Source: Natrinema salsiterrestre
GTDB taxonomy: Archaea; Halobacteriota; Halobacteria; Halobacteriales; Natrialbaceae
Assembly: GCF_029502005.1 (NCBI RefSeq)
Contig: NZ_JAMQOT010000013.1
Coordinates: 1-64,000 of the forward strand
Length of the DNA stretch: 64,000 bases
Reading direction: 5' to 3'
The number at the start of each line of letters is the position of its first letter. Position 1 is the stretch's first letter. The notes under the pieces are model-generated. The model was not told where the DNA came from. It searched no databases and saw nothing but the letters and a program-made list of their open reading frames with translations. Positions 52,928-60,498 of this stretch are shown one piece after another. The position numbers were made by a program, and so were the translations under genes.

Positions 52928-53263
52928 CTAGACTCGGTTGTTGCGCTGTGCGTTGAGTTCTTCGAGGAACTGGCTGGCTGCCGTCCCGATACGAATGCCA
53001 TCTACGTTGCGCATCTCGAGGTCGTGCGTGGCAGTCCGAAAGGGGTAGTGGTCGACGAGGATTCGATGGATAACGGTTCGGACGGGCTCGGTCCCGTACC
53101 TGTCGACGACAGTAGTCATCATCTCGTCGAGATGCGCGTCCCGGTGCTCTGTCCGGGGATGCTGTGCGCGTTCGAGGATGAGTTCGACTACATCGTCAAC
53201 TGATGCGTGCTCGGGATTCTTGGTTCGTTCACGAACGTCGTAGAGAGCGTCGCTATCGGCCAT
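52928..53263 (-). CDS. protein of unknown function between the two PIN modules
   Basis: 111 aa, all helical and acidic: ALYDVRERTKNPEHASVDDV, then VELILERAQHPRTEHRDAHL and TVVDRYGTEPVRTVIHRILV. It has no membrane segment or known motif. It ends 93 bp from the module 1 operator and starts 31 bp from the end of module 2 in the same direction, so it may be the third gene of module 2. No family is recognised. Confidence 0.55.
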   Translation of the reverse strand: MADSDALYDVRERTKNPEHASVDDVVELILERAQHPRTEHRDAHLDEMMTTVVDRYGTEPVRTVIHRILVDHYPFRTATHDLEMRNVDGIRIGTAASQFLEELNAQRNNRV

Positions 53264-53294
53264 TTCTGTTCACTTCGAGGTATCCTTCTCGGTG

Positions 53295-53807
53295 TCAGGG
53301 ATCCTTGAGCAATGAGCGAGCTCGCTGCACATAACTGTTCGCGCCCCAGCTACGGGCGTCGCTGATCTCATCGAGGAGCAGCCGCGCATCGGCAGCTGAT
53401 AGGTGTTCAGTTCGAACGAGAACCGAGAGCAGCGTCGGTGTCGTGACGAGTCGGGTATCAGCGAGTGAGGCATGGATCAAGCCAAGTTGGTTGAACTCGT
53501 CACAGAGGAAGAGTGCAGCATCGAGATCGTTCGCGAGCGTGACTGCCGCGTTTTCACCGTCGTCCAGCGGAAACTCGGCATCGAGGTCGATCGACTGTGT
53601 CTCGAATGACTCCGCTTGGTCGAGTGCGGCGGATGCGGCGTGTCCATGGACGTCATCGTACGAGGCAATCTCTTGGAGTTCATCGATGACTGCCGTTGGG
53701 ACGACGACCTCGTACCGGGAGAGACAGAGTGTGAGTGGATCGGAGTCATCGTCAGTAACGATGCCGAGACTCACGAGGGCGGAAGCGTCTGCGATAAGCC
53801 GCGACAT
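53295..53807 (-). CDS. PIN-domain ribonuclease, VapC-type toxin (module 2)
   Basis: 170 aa. LIADASALVSLGIVTDDDSD (Asp at about 7), AVIDELQEIASYDDVHGHAA (Glu at about 42), LDDGENAAVTLANDLDAALF and LCDEFNQLGL (Asp at about 106) give the acidic PIN residues. The C-terminal DARLLLDEISDARSWGANSY matches the tail of the module 1 toxin. It begins immediately after the antitoxin stop with no gap. Confidence 0.8.
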   Translation of the reverse strand: MSRLIADASALVSLGIVTDDDSDPLTLCLSRYEVVVPTAVIDELQEIASYDDVHGHAASAALDQAESFETQSIDLDAEFPLDDGENAAVTLANDLDAALFLCDEFNQLGLIHASLADTRLVTTPTLLSVLVRTEHLSAADARLLLDEISDARSWGANSYVQRARSLLKDP

Positions 53808-54110
53808 CTATGCGTCGGCGACCTCGTCGATGAAGTCCTCGTCCAACTGCTGTTTCAACACCCGGAGGCTTGCCGCCTCCTCGGCTCCGACGAGCGCTTT
53901 GAGCTGCTCGAAGGTGATCTCATCGTCGTAATAGGCGGCGGCGATCTCCTGGGTGAGTGCGTCGTCGTGAGCGGCGTCTTGGAGGTACTCCCGAAGCGCG
54001 GTCACGAGGACGTCTGTTCGGTCTTCCCCGAGGACTGCGGCCAGTGCGTCGGCCCGGTCGATGAGCCGATTGGGGGCCCGAAACTGCACGCGCTTCTTAT
54101 CGGTGCTCAT
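53808..54110 (-). CDS. ribbon-helix-helix antitoxin of PIN module 2
   Basis: 100 aa from ATG 54110; the open frame to 54185 gives a non-family N-terminus. RVQFRAPNRLIDRADALAAV, then LGEDRTDVLVTALREYLQDA form the RHH; YYDDEITFEQLKALVGAEEA forms the toxin-binding helices. Two 16-bp direct repeats lie just upstream (54114-54129 and 54151-54166) and probably act as its operator. Confidence 0.8.
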   Translation of the reverse strand: MSTDKKRVQFRAPNRLIDRADALAAVLGEDRTDVLVTALREYLQDAAHDDALTQEIAAAYYDDEITFEQLKALVGAEEAASLRVLKQQLDEDFIDEVADA

Positions 54111-54113
54111 GAT

Positions 54114-54166
54114 GTGTACATTGTGAGCCAACGCACTTAGCCGTTTTCGCGTGTACGATGTGAGCC
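54114..54166. promoter_or_regulatory. direct-repeat operator of PIN module 2
   Basis: GTGTACATTGTGAGCC (54114-54129) and GTGTACGATGTGAGCC (54151-54166) are 16-bp direct repeats (two differences) spaced 37 bp start to start. They lie 4 to 56 bp upstream of the antitoxin start. Module 1 uses a palindrome instead, so the related modules differ in operator design. Confidence 0.55.
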
Positions 54167-54508
54167 TACCTCGGCTGAGCGCCACTTGTTCACGAGATTC
54201 TCCTCGAGGTCGCGCGTCCAGTACGTTGCAAGCCCGCCCGGACTACAGCGCTCGTACAGTTGCAACGGGCCTTTGAGAGACCCAAGTTCGACCCGGAATC
54301 GCGTGAGCGCTGCAAGCATGTCAACGACTAGTCCACAGCCGTCACAGGCGACGTGATCGCGTTCGTTGGGATCCGGTTCCGTCTGAATCGCGCAGTCGAC
54401 GCAGATTGGGTGGGTGACCCGCTCGTCCTGTCCTCAGGTGTGGGCCTCGCCAGTCTCGGTACCGGGTAAGACATCGCAGAAGGCACAGCTGACGAGGGTT
54501 CGTTGCAT
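54137..54508 (-). pseudogene. three-CxxC zinc-finger plasmid protein, interrupted by TGA
   Basis: The frame from ATG 54508 reads MQRTLVSCAFCDVLPGTETG, EAHT, TGA (54434-54436), then GQDERVTHPICVDCAIQTEP and HVACDGCGLVVDMLAALTRF to the stop at 54137. The pairs CAFC, CVDC and CDGC would bind zinc. The frame is open except for the single TGA, which by my recollection of the family replaces a Trp codon (TGG to TGA). ATG 54319 (MLAALTRF) could start a truncated product. The gene overlaps the upstream 96-aa gene by ATGA (54505-54508). Confidence 0.7.
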
Positions 54509-54798
54509 CACTCACCCTCCGCGTCGGCGTCGCGGCCGGCCGTCCAGCCACGATGGAAGACGGCCAGCTGGGTCGATGAGTCGAACGCGGCGCCGCTCGG
54601 CTCGTGGACCAGAACTTGGTCTTCAGGAACCGAAGTGACGACGTCCGCGTCGACGAGGTCGTTGACCAGGTTCTGGGCTGCCGTGTCGTCGATGTCCGCC
54701 GTGTCGACGCCGGCGGCGTCGCGGTCCTGGGCGAGCAGTTCTTTTTCGAACTGTTCGTAGTTGCTATTCGTGTCGTCGTGAGGATCGGGACCAGGCAT
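54508..54798 (-). CDS. plasmid-type protein of unknown function
   Basis: 96 aa: acidic N-terminus, then NYEQFEKELLAQDRDAAGVD, AQNLVNDLVDADVVTSVPED and VLVHEPSGAAFDSSTQLAVF with HRGWTAGRDADAEGE at the end. The middle looks like a small winged-helix or alpha/beta domain. It is coupled to the zinc-finger gene downstream by ATGA overlap. Inverted-repeat site 2 lies about 170 bp upstream of its start. I know similar proteins from haloarchaeal plasmids, without a function. Confidence 0.6.
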   Translation of the reverse strand: MPGPDPHDDTNSNYEQFEKELLAQDRDAAGVDTADIDDTAAQNLVNDLVDADVVTSVPEDQVLVHEPSGAAFDSSTQLAVFHRGWTAGRDADAEGE

Positions 54799-54965
54799 GG
54801 TGAGTCACGCAGCGCACGCCGTCGCGCGCTGCACGCCTCCCGGCGCTGACAAACAACTCATGGCGTACAGATTCGGCACCTCCTCGGAACGCCCATCCGC
54901 CAGGATACACTCACTCGAGGAGTCGGGCGGTAGGTGGGGGCGAGGGAGTGGATCCAGCCCCAGCG

Positions 54966-55007
54966 TTAACCAACACTGTGCCGACAGCGGTCGGGAATGT
55001 TGGTTAA
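54966..55007. promoter_or_regulatory. inverted repeat TTAACCAACA...TGTTGGTTAA, site 2
   Basis: Perfect 10-bp arms at 54966-54975 and 54998-55007, total length 42 bp as at site 1 (43896-43937). It lies just after the end of the gene at 55017-55457 (minus strand) and upstream of the 54508-54798 operon. It probably binds the same regulator as site 1. Confidence 0.55.
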
Positions 55008-55016
55008 ATCTAGCCG

Positions 55017-55457
55017 CTACGGCGTTCGGAGATCTCGAACTGGCTTCACGACGAACGTGTCTGGCTCGCTGGCTGCTTCTTCATCTGACCGCTCCGCCGG
55101 TGTCGAGGCCGACCGCGTAAGCTGGGTGATGAGCTCGTCGCGAACGGTTCGGCGAGGGACGGTGGTCTCGTGCCAGCCCAGCCGGTCGTCGAAGTGCCGC
55201 TTCTGGAACTGCTCGCCGACGTCGTCGACGGCGACGTACTGCGTCCGCGCCGACCGCCCGACCTGCCGGGAGACGAAGACGGCGCCCACGGCCTCGTGCG
55301 TGAGCTCGACGAGAGCACACTCCACGAGGGCGACGACCGACGCGTGATCCCGGTTGATCGGGACCGTCACCTCGAGATCCGTCCACGGGGCCTCACCGTC
55401 GGGGTTGGTTCCTGCTTGATACGCTGATCGTGTCTCACTGAGTCGTTCCGAAGCCAT
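55017..55457 (-). CDS. plasmid-type protein of unknown function
   Basis: 146 aa from ATG 55457. WTDLEVTVPINRDHASVVAL, then VECALVELTHEAVGAVFVSR and GRSARTQYVAVDDVGEQFQK suggest an alpha/beta domain. The C-terminal 40 residues are polar (STPAERSDEEAASEPDTFVV). I recall similar proteins beside zinc-finger genes in haloarchaeal plasmids, but know no function. The start is chosen at MASERLSE because the longer frame is basic and unlike haloarchaeal N-termini. Confidence 0.55.
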   Translation of the reverse strand: MASERLSETRSAYQAGTNPDGEAPWTDLEVTVPINRDHASVVALVECALVELTHEAVGAVFVSRQVGRSARTQYVAVDDVGEQFQKRHFDDRLGWHETTVPRRTVRDELITQLTRSASTPAERSDEEAASEPDTFVVKPVRDLRTP

Positions 55458-55617
55458 CGTCCATCGGGGGCACGTGATGCGCCCTGCCACCCCTCGCGGG
55501 GCCGATGGACACCACCGAAACGCACCCGCTCAACCTATGCGTAAATCTGATACTTTCTTGACTTCAGTACCCCTGTGACGGCCCCTCGGCCTAAGAGAGC
55601 CGGCGGCCTTCGCACAC

Positions 55618-55658
55618 TGCATATCGCCTCTTTCTTTGGACGAAAACCGCGATATGCA
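55618..55658. repeat. inverted repeat TGCATATCGC...GCGATATGCA in gene-free interval
   Basis: Perfect 10-bp arms (55618-55627 and 55649-55658) with a 21-bp spacer. It lies within the roughly 700-bp interval 55458-56164, which holds no gene I can recognise. That interval also contains AAATTGCTCGACG twice (about 55758 and 55915) and repeat A copy 2. The role is unknown: operator, replication or recombination site are all possible. Confidence 0.4.
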
Positions 55659-55970
55659 AGGCGAAATAACGCCCTCAAATCGCAGAAGAACCTCGTCGGG
55701 ATGATTTGAGTCCGTAGAAAGTGCCTCGACGAGTTCCAGGATAATGCTGTGATCTCAAAAATTGCTCGACGGCGGGGTAACGAAGGCGATATCGGACGCT
55801 TCTGTGTTCTTGGTGGCCACTGCTTCACCCGTTCTGAGTCTCTCGAGGTACTCTGGCTCGGCATTTCGAATCGTGAAATACCCCGATTCCATCGATTCTG
55901 ATCGTGTTACCCGCTGAAATTGCTCGACGAGGATTTAGATTGATCTGGCTCTGTGAAATACTTTGTATAT

Positions 55971-56035
55971 GATACGCTCCAGCGGTTATGCTGAATACAC
56001 AGCGCGAATGTCGCACGAGATTCGGCTCGATTTAC
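55971..56035. repeat. dispersed repeat A, copy 2 (IS-like end sequence)
   Basis: Homologous to 7566-7630. TGCTGAATACACAG at 55989-56002 is the inverse of CTGTATTCAGCA in repeat B copy 2 (57549-57560). The pair thus behaves like terminal inverted repeats around the siderophore-binding-protein gene. Confidence 0.65.
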
Positions 56036-56145
56036 GAAGATGGTGACCGCTCAGTACAGGGGATAAATTCAGCGACGAACGGATATCTCGTTCGACTTCG
56101 CTCGTCTCGTCTAACAATATCGAATTCCGAAACCTATTTGTGGAA

Positions 56146-56161
56146 TTTAGGCTAGCCTAAA
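56146..56161. promoter_or_regulatory. iron-box palindrome (DtxR/SirR-type operator)
   Basis: TTTAGGCTAGCCTAAA is a perfect 16-bp palindrome ending 3 bp before the ATG of the siderophore-binding protein. Its TTAGGCT-AGCCTAA form matches the operator type bound by DtxR-family iron repressors. Its position implies a leaderless transcript with a TATA-like CTATTTG at about 56133-56140. Confidence 0.75.
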
Positions 56162-56164
56162 AAT

Positions 56165-57397
56165 ATGGCGCGTAATACTAACGAAGCAGACGCACCAACG
56201 CGACGTGACTACATGGAGTACGGCGGAGCAGTCGTCGGTAGTGGATTATTGGCGGGTTGTTTTGGGGACAACGGCTCTGAACCCACGGAGAATACGGCGG
56301 ACACGACTTACACGGCGACGATGGAGCCGGTCGGGACACTCGAGTGCGAATCTGTCCCCCAGAGCTTCGTCGGCGGCTGGGGGGCCGCGGCCGACGTCAT
56401 GACCGCCCTCGGGCAAGGGGAGAAGATTATCGCGGCTGAAGGCCCACAGTTCTGGTTCACCGGATTCTACGACAAGCTACCCGGTGTGTCCGTCCCTGAT
56501 CCGGACTCACTCGACCGCGTCCTGACCGAAGACTGGGGTGTCCGAAAGGAACTCCTGTACGAACTCGACCCGGACCTGCTCGCTACTGACCCGAACCGCT
56601 ACATCGCGTACTACGGCAGCGACAAGGACGAGGTTCAGGAGATCCATGACACTATTGCGCCGTTCTTCGGGAACGTGAGCCGCCGCAAGAGGGGTGACGG
56701 ATGGCCGAACTGGCCGAACGGTGAGTCGTATCCCTACTACACGATTCCTGAGTTCGTCGAACGTTATGGTGAACTGTTTCAGGCGTCTGAGCGTGCTACA
56801 GCGCTCAACGAGTTCTATCGAACGGCCCAGAAGGAGATGCGCTCGCGGGTCCCGTCGGAGTCGGACAAGCCGACCGTCGCTGTCTTGAACGCACGGAACA
56901 ACCCCGAGACTGCGGAAGGGTTCACCGTATACAACCCCGACACGGGGCTCGAGAAGACGTACGGGAAGAAGCAGTACCGTGACATGGAGATCGTTGACGC
57001 GTTCGACGGGCAGTACGACGGACAGTCGGGGATAACTATTGGGTATGAAGGGCTTCTAGAGGCAGACCCTGACATTATCATCCTCCACTTCGCCGTAAAC
57101 TACCGTGACTGGGACGGGAAGGATGCCACGCAAGCGACTGTCGAGGAGCTACGAAGCAGTTCTCTGGGGCAGAAACTCACGGCCGTTCAGGAAGACAACG
57201 TCTTCATCGGAGGGACACCCTATCAGGGCCCAATTATCAACCTCTTCCAGACGGAGATGCTCGGCAAGCAACTCTACCCCGACGAGTTCGGTGAGTGGCC
57301 GGGTGATGTGACCGACGATCAACTCCCCGATATTCCAGCGGAGGAGCAGTTGTTCGACCGTGACGCGCTTGCTGAGATCATCACAGGGGACAACTGA
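56165..57397 (+). CDS. Fe3+-siderophore-type ABC substrate-binding lipoprotein
   Basis: 410 aa. A Tat signal TRRDYMEYGGAVVGSGLLAG precedes a lipobox Cys (about 37). The mature protein has the class III (BtuF/FhuD-like) pattern: TALGQGEKIIAAEGPQFWFT, DPDLLATDPNRYIAYYG, later YEGLLEADPDIIILHFAVNY and QEDNVFIGGTPYQGPIINLF. It would deliver ferric-siderophore complexes to an ABC importer, but no permease or ATPase gene is adjacent. The perfect iron-box palindrome just upstream indicates iron repression. The gene is enclosed by repeats A and B, so it may have moved with an IS-derived cassette. Confidence 0.85.
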   Translation: MARNTNEADAPTRRDYMEYGGAVVGSGLLAGCFGDNGSEPTENTADTTYTATMEPVGTLECESVPQSFVGGWGAAADVMTALGQGEKIIAAEGPQFWFTGFYDKLPGVSVPDPDSLDRVLTEDWGVRKELLYELDPDLLATDPNRYIAYYGSDKDEVQEIHDTIAPFFGNVSRRKRGDGWPNWPNGESYPYYTIPEFVERYGELFQASERATALNEFYRTAQKEMRSRVPSESDKPTVAVLNARNNPETAEGFTVYNPDTGLEKTYGKKQYRDMEIVDAFDGQYDGQSGITIGYEGLLEADPDIIILHFAVNYRDWDGKDATQATVEELRSSSLGQKLTAVQEDNVFIGGTPYQGPIINLFQTEMLGKQLYPDEFGEWPGDVTDDQLPDIPAEEQLFDRDALAEIITGDN

Positions 57398-57517
57398 CCG
57401 CCAGACCGCTACGCGCGTATTTAGTATAACTCTTTGAAGAGATACGCTGATTGGTGGGAATCGCACCGGTCAATACGCATATCTACGGAACGGCTGATCC
57501 AGTAGATTGGGCATGAA

Positions 57518-57562
57518 ACAAACGAGATTATCGTGCTGAACTTATCCTCTGTATTCAGCACG
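57518..57562. repeat. dispersed repeat B, copy 2, with hairpin
   Basis: It shares TCGTGCTGAAC-TATCCTCTG with 8762-8796. Here it continues into TATTCAGCACG, so CGTGCTGAA (57532-57540) and TTCAGCACG (57554-57562) form a 9-bp inverted repeat. It lies in the 240-bp interval between the siderophore-binding-protein gene and the minus-strand plasmid genes. Confidence 0.65.
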
Positions 57563-57638
57563 CTGTTTATATCTGATTTGAGGATTGCCACGAAACCCCT
57601 TCAGCTCAATACTCGAAAACTGAGGCAAAATCGGTCAC

Positions 57639-58229
57639 TCAGAATTGCTCAGTAAGACCAGCGGACTCCTCCTCAACCTGCTCGTACATCTCATCAGGGA
57701 ACGGGAGGCTTCCCCAGATCGAGTAGGGACACTGGTCTTGGCCGATACAGTAGCGCTGCAGATCATCGTTATCACAGTTCATCGGCAACGGCGTGTCGCC
57801 GTCTATCGTGTTCGAGAACTCGTAGCGGACTTGGTACTCGGTCTCCTGCTCGTCGTACCATGGCCACCGGGAGAAGACGTCCTCGAGGTCCGCGAGTGGC
57901 GGATGCACGGAGGTGTCTGCTCCACCAGCGTCGAGGTCCTCGAAGTCGTTTCGCGTCCACGTTGTAGCGGTCGCGGGCGGCCGTTTGAACGTAATATCTG
58001 TTCCATTGGCGACTTGGTGAGCGGCGGAACGATTCTCGCCGTATCGCTGGCGGTACTCCTCCTGGGAGATGTAGGTGTCCGCATCGTGTGACCACAGCGA
58101 TGCAGACTCGTTTTCAGTGAGCCCGTTCCCCTCCGTGCCGGGCCGCGGTGGATCAGCTGCGACGATACCCGTTACTATGCTTGTCACGAGTACAGCGGCC
58201 ACGAACACGGAGAGTTTTCGGTGGAACAT
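57639..58229 (-). CDS. secreted plasmid-type protein, possibly C-terminally truncated
   Basis: 196 aa from ATG 58229. The signal peptide LSVFVAAVLVTSIVTGIVAA leads into YISQEEYRQRYGENRSAAHQ, TDITFKRPPATATTWTRNDF and DTSVHPPLADLEDVFSRWPW. I associate this beginning with much longer secreted proteins of haloarchaeal plasmids (conjugation-type regions), so the 196-aa form may be a truncated copy; it ends SAGLTEQF. It is followed upstream by a frameshifted two-helix membrane protein and a small helical protein, in the same direction. Confidence 0.55.
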   Translation of the reverse strand: MFHRKLSVFVAAVLVTSIVTGIVAADPPRPGTEGNGLTENESASLWSHDADTYISQEEYRQRYGENRSAAHQVANGTDITFKRPPATATTWTRNDFEDLDAGGADTSVHPPLADLEDVFSRWPWYDEQETEYQVRYEFSNTIDGDTPLPMNCDNDDLQRYCIGQDQCPYSIWGSLPFPDEMYEQVEEESAGLTEQF

Positions 58230-58257
58230 GGGACTCACGATGGGGGGAGCAGAGTGA

Positions 58258-58678
58258 CTACCAAGGGACGAGGTCGACACACTCCGCCAGCGGAAGGCTC
58301 ATCATCGACCCGGCGACGGTGTACAGTGGGCCAAGAACGACGAGGATGACTGCGGACTTCATCGCCGAGCGCTTGTGACGTTTGAGTCCCCCTCTTCTGC
58401 TCCGGATTGAGGGTAAACATCTCGATAAGGGAGTCTGCCTGCCAGACGATGGCGAGGCCGACGATTCCCAGTGCAGTGGTTAGCTGAAAGAAGCCCTCGA
58501 TCATACTGGGAAGGTTGTCCGCACTACAGACTGCGTTACTCTGTGCCGCGACAGGCTGTACGACAAACAGACTTAGGAGGACGATGGTGAATGCAGCCTG
58601 TTTTGGGATTCTACTGGTCCTCGATGGCTCCGTTTCGGTGCTAGGTTCGGGTTCGGAGGAGTTGATATCCTGGGACAT
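58258..58678 (-). pseudogene. two-helix membrane protein with frameshift in a G5 run
   Basis: From ATG 58678: a Sec-like start QAAFTIVLLSLFVVQPVAAQ, then FFQLTTALGIVGLAIVWQAD and MFTLNPEQKRG. At the five-C run on the plus strand (about 58391-58395) the frame breaks. With one base fewer it continues LKRHKRSAMKSAVILVVLGP and LYTVAGSMMSLPLAECVDLV to TAG at 58258. The protein is thus about 140 aa when whole and has three hydrophobic segments. The family is known to me only from plasmid context. Confidence 0.65.
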
Positions 58679-58684
58679 AGCGAG

Positions 58685-58963
58685 TTACTCATCAGTGGCA
58701 TCTCCAGCCGTAGGCTGGCGTTGCTGGTCCTCCACGAGCGACTGGAGATCGGCGAATCGATTAGTGTTTTCAGCGATCTCCTCGAGTGTGTAGCCCTGCT
58801 CACGGGCCCGCTCGAAGAGGTCACGAAGTTCATCAGGATCGACACCTCGAACGTCCATCTCCTCGCGGAGTGCGCGGCGATAGAGGGCAGAGGCGTTGAT
58901 ATGGTCGTTCCATATCAGGAACAAGTCATCGATCTCTTCGATAGTGACTGACCGTGTAATCAT
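58685..58963 (-). CDS. small helical plasmid-type protein
   Basis: 92 aa from ATG 58963 (MITRSVTIEEID). TIEEIDDLFLIWNDHINASA, LYRRALREEMDVRGVDPDEL and LFERAREQGYTLEEIAENTN form an all-helical, acidic protein. GYTLEEIAENTN looks like a short HTH-like turn. It precedes the membrane-protein gene by 6 bp and is the first gene of that group. Confidence 0.5.
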   Translation of the reverse strand: MITRSVTIEEIDDLFLIWNDHINASALYRRALREEMDVRGVDPDELRDLFERAREQGYTLEEIAENTNRFADLQSLVEDQQRQPTAGDATDE

Positions 58964-59166
58964 ACATGCGAATCTGGATATGCACCGGCTCAGTCCCGGT
59001 ACATACTGTCCCATCCATGAGATAGCAGATATATTTTTGATTAGACTAATATAAAATAATATAATAATGGTTACAATAGAACAAATTATACTGGCCTTTT
59101 AGATGGTAATTATTGAGCTGCGAGGAAACGAACATGTTAAAGTACCTGATTTTATGAGCGTTACAT

Positions 59167-60285
59167 ATGCTCCTCGCTCTTCAGATTAGTCTGGTACTTG
59201 CGTTTCTTTTCGTGACGCTGCCCACATACTGGGTACTTTCCCGCTTAGCGCTCCGAACATCTGCCCCGACCGTGTGGATTCGTCGGCTGTTGATCACTCT
59301 CGTTCCATTCGCTGGAGGCGCATATCTTCTATTCATGTTTGCTTCCGTCGACGACCTCGCTCGGGGTCTCGTCGCCACCCTCCTCTCAGGATTTGTTCCA
59401 CGATCGGTGCGATCAATGGCCGCTGACGTTGCAGCACAGGTCACGCTCTTTTTCTTCACGGGCGGTGTGATACTGGCCGCATACGCTGTAGTTGTTCCCG
59501 CAATCCGAGACGCGAGAGAAATCGAGGTGTCGACGTGGACTGCCGTTCGTCGAATGGGCAGGTACATCGCCGTCTTAGCGGTCCTTTTGACTATCTTTTT
59601 CGTTCCGTTCGTCCGCGTTGTGACGGGTGAAGATCTGGGGTTGGCTCCACTGACACTCATACTAATCCTGCTTGTGCTTCCGTTCGTAAGCCCAGTTCTC
59701 CCGCGTCTCTTCCGATCAGTCCGTGACCCTGGGAAGAACGACCATGACAGGTTCGACTCCCTGTGTGAACGAGCCGGGCTCCAAATAGATGACATCTGGA
59801 TACTCACCGATGCTGATGAGACGGTCGAGATCTATATTCGCGGACTGCCCGGGCGGCGATATCTGTATATTTCCGAGTTCGCATTGAAGAAATTCGATGA
59901 CGAGACACTAGGTGCGCTACTGGCTGCGAATGCTGGTAGCATTAAGTATCACTACAGAGCGATCAAGACCTATCCGTTATTCACATTCCTTATCGCTGGC
60001 GTGGCGACGCTCGCGTGGGGATCTCCACTGGGGTATACAGTCTTGATCGCACTTGCACTGCTGTTACCACTACCGATACTGTGGGCTGCGCGACGAGCGG
60101 TTCATCGCGCGGACGACTATGCGGCCGCTCAAGTCGGATATGAAACAGTTGCGGACGCATTGGAGGAGATGGCGACCGAACAGAATCTCGATATGCCATC
60201 GAAAGGGATGACGACGATTGTAAAGAGTCGCCCACCGTTACAAGAGCGAATCAACCGACTCCGGGACGGAAATCGACTTCGGTAA
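59167..60285 (+). CDS. M48 (HtpX/Ste24)-like membrane protein lacking the zinc-protease motif
   Basis: 372 aa. Four N-terminal helices (about 1-25, 38-60, 90-120, 135-185) are followed by a soluble region with DRFDSLCERAGLQIDDIWIL and RYLYISEFALKKFDDETLGA, which corresponds to the 'ISxxLLxxLxxxEL' region before the active site in M48 peptidases. Where HExxH should follow, the sequence reads LLAANAGSIKYHYRAIKTYP, so both His and Glu are gone. Downstream, RRAVHRADDYAAAQVGYETV parallels the E-x-x-AD motif with the Glu replaced. It is thus a likely inactive family member, possibly regulatory. Confidence 0.7.
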   Translation: MLLALQISLVLAFLFVTLPTYWVLSRLALRTSAPTVWIRRLLITLVPFAGGAYLLFMFASVDDLARGLVATLLSGFVPRSVRSMAADVAAQVTLFFFTGGVILAAYAVVVPAIRDAREIEVSTWTAVRRMGRYIAVLAVLLTIFFVPFVRVVTGEDLGLAPLTLILILLVLPFVSPVLPRLFRSVRDPGKNDHDRFDSLCERAGLQIDDIWILTDADETVEIYIRGLPGRRYLYISEFALKKFDDETLGALLAANAGSIKYHYRAIKTYPLFTFLIAGVATLAWGSPLGYTVLIALALLLPLPILWAARRAVHRADDYAAAQVGYETVADALEEMATEQNLDMPSKGMTTIVKSRPPLQERINRLRDGNRLR

Positions 60286-60498
60286 CTCCAGTTTCGGACC
60301 TGTCGACGGTCACTAAGCGATGACTAAACCAGCACTACCAATATCTTCCCAACAAACACCCAGTCTACCGATGGTCCCCGATTTTAATCCGAGAGGTAGT
60401 CCGCAGCACTTCTCTACTCTCGTTTTCTCTTCAGACGATTGGCAGCGAAGACATATCGGTGTGATTACTATGAATGGGGGTGTACAGCCGAGAACGAG

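Noticed and set aside
52837-54166. Short repeated motifs (TGTGCA, GTGTAC) as a CRISPR-like array
   Set aside because: Only two or three units, no regular spacers, and each sits at an antitoxin start, which fits operators.
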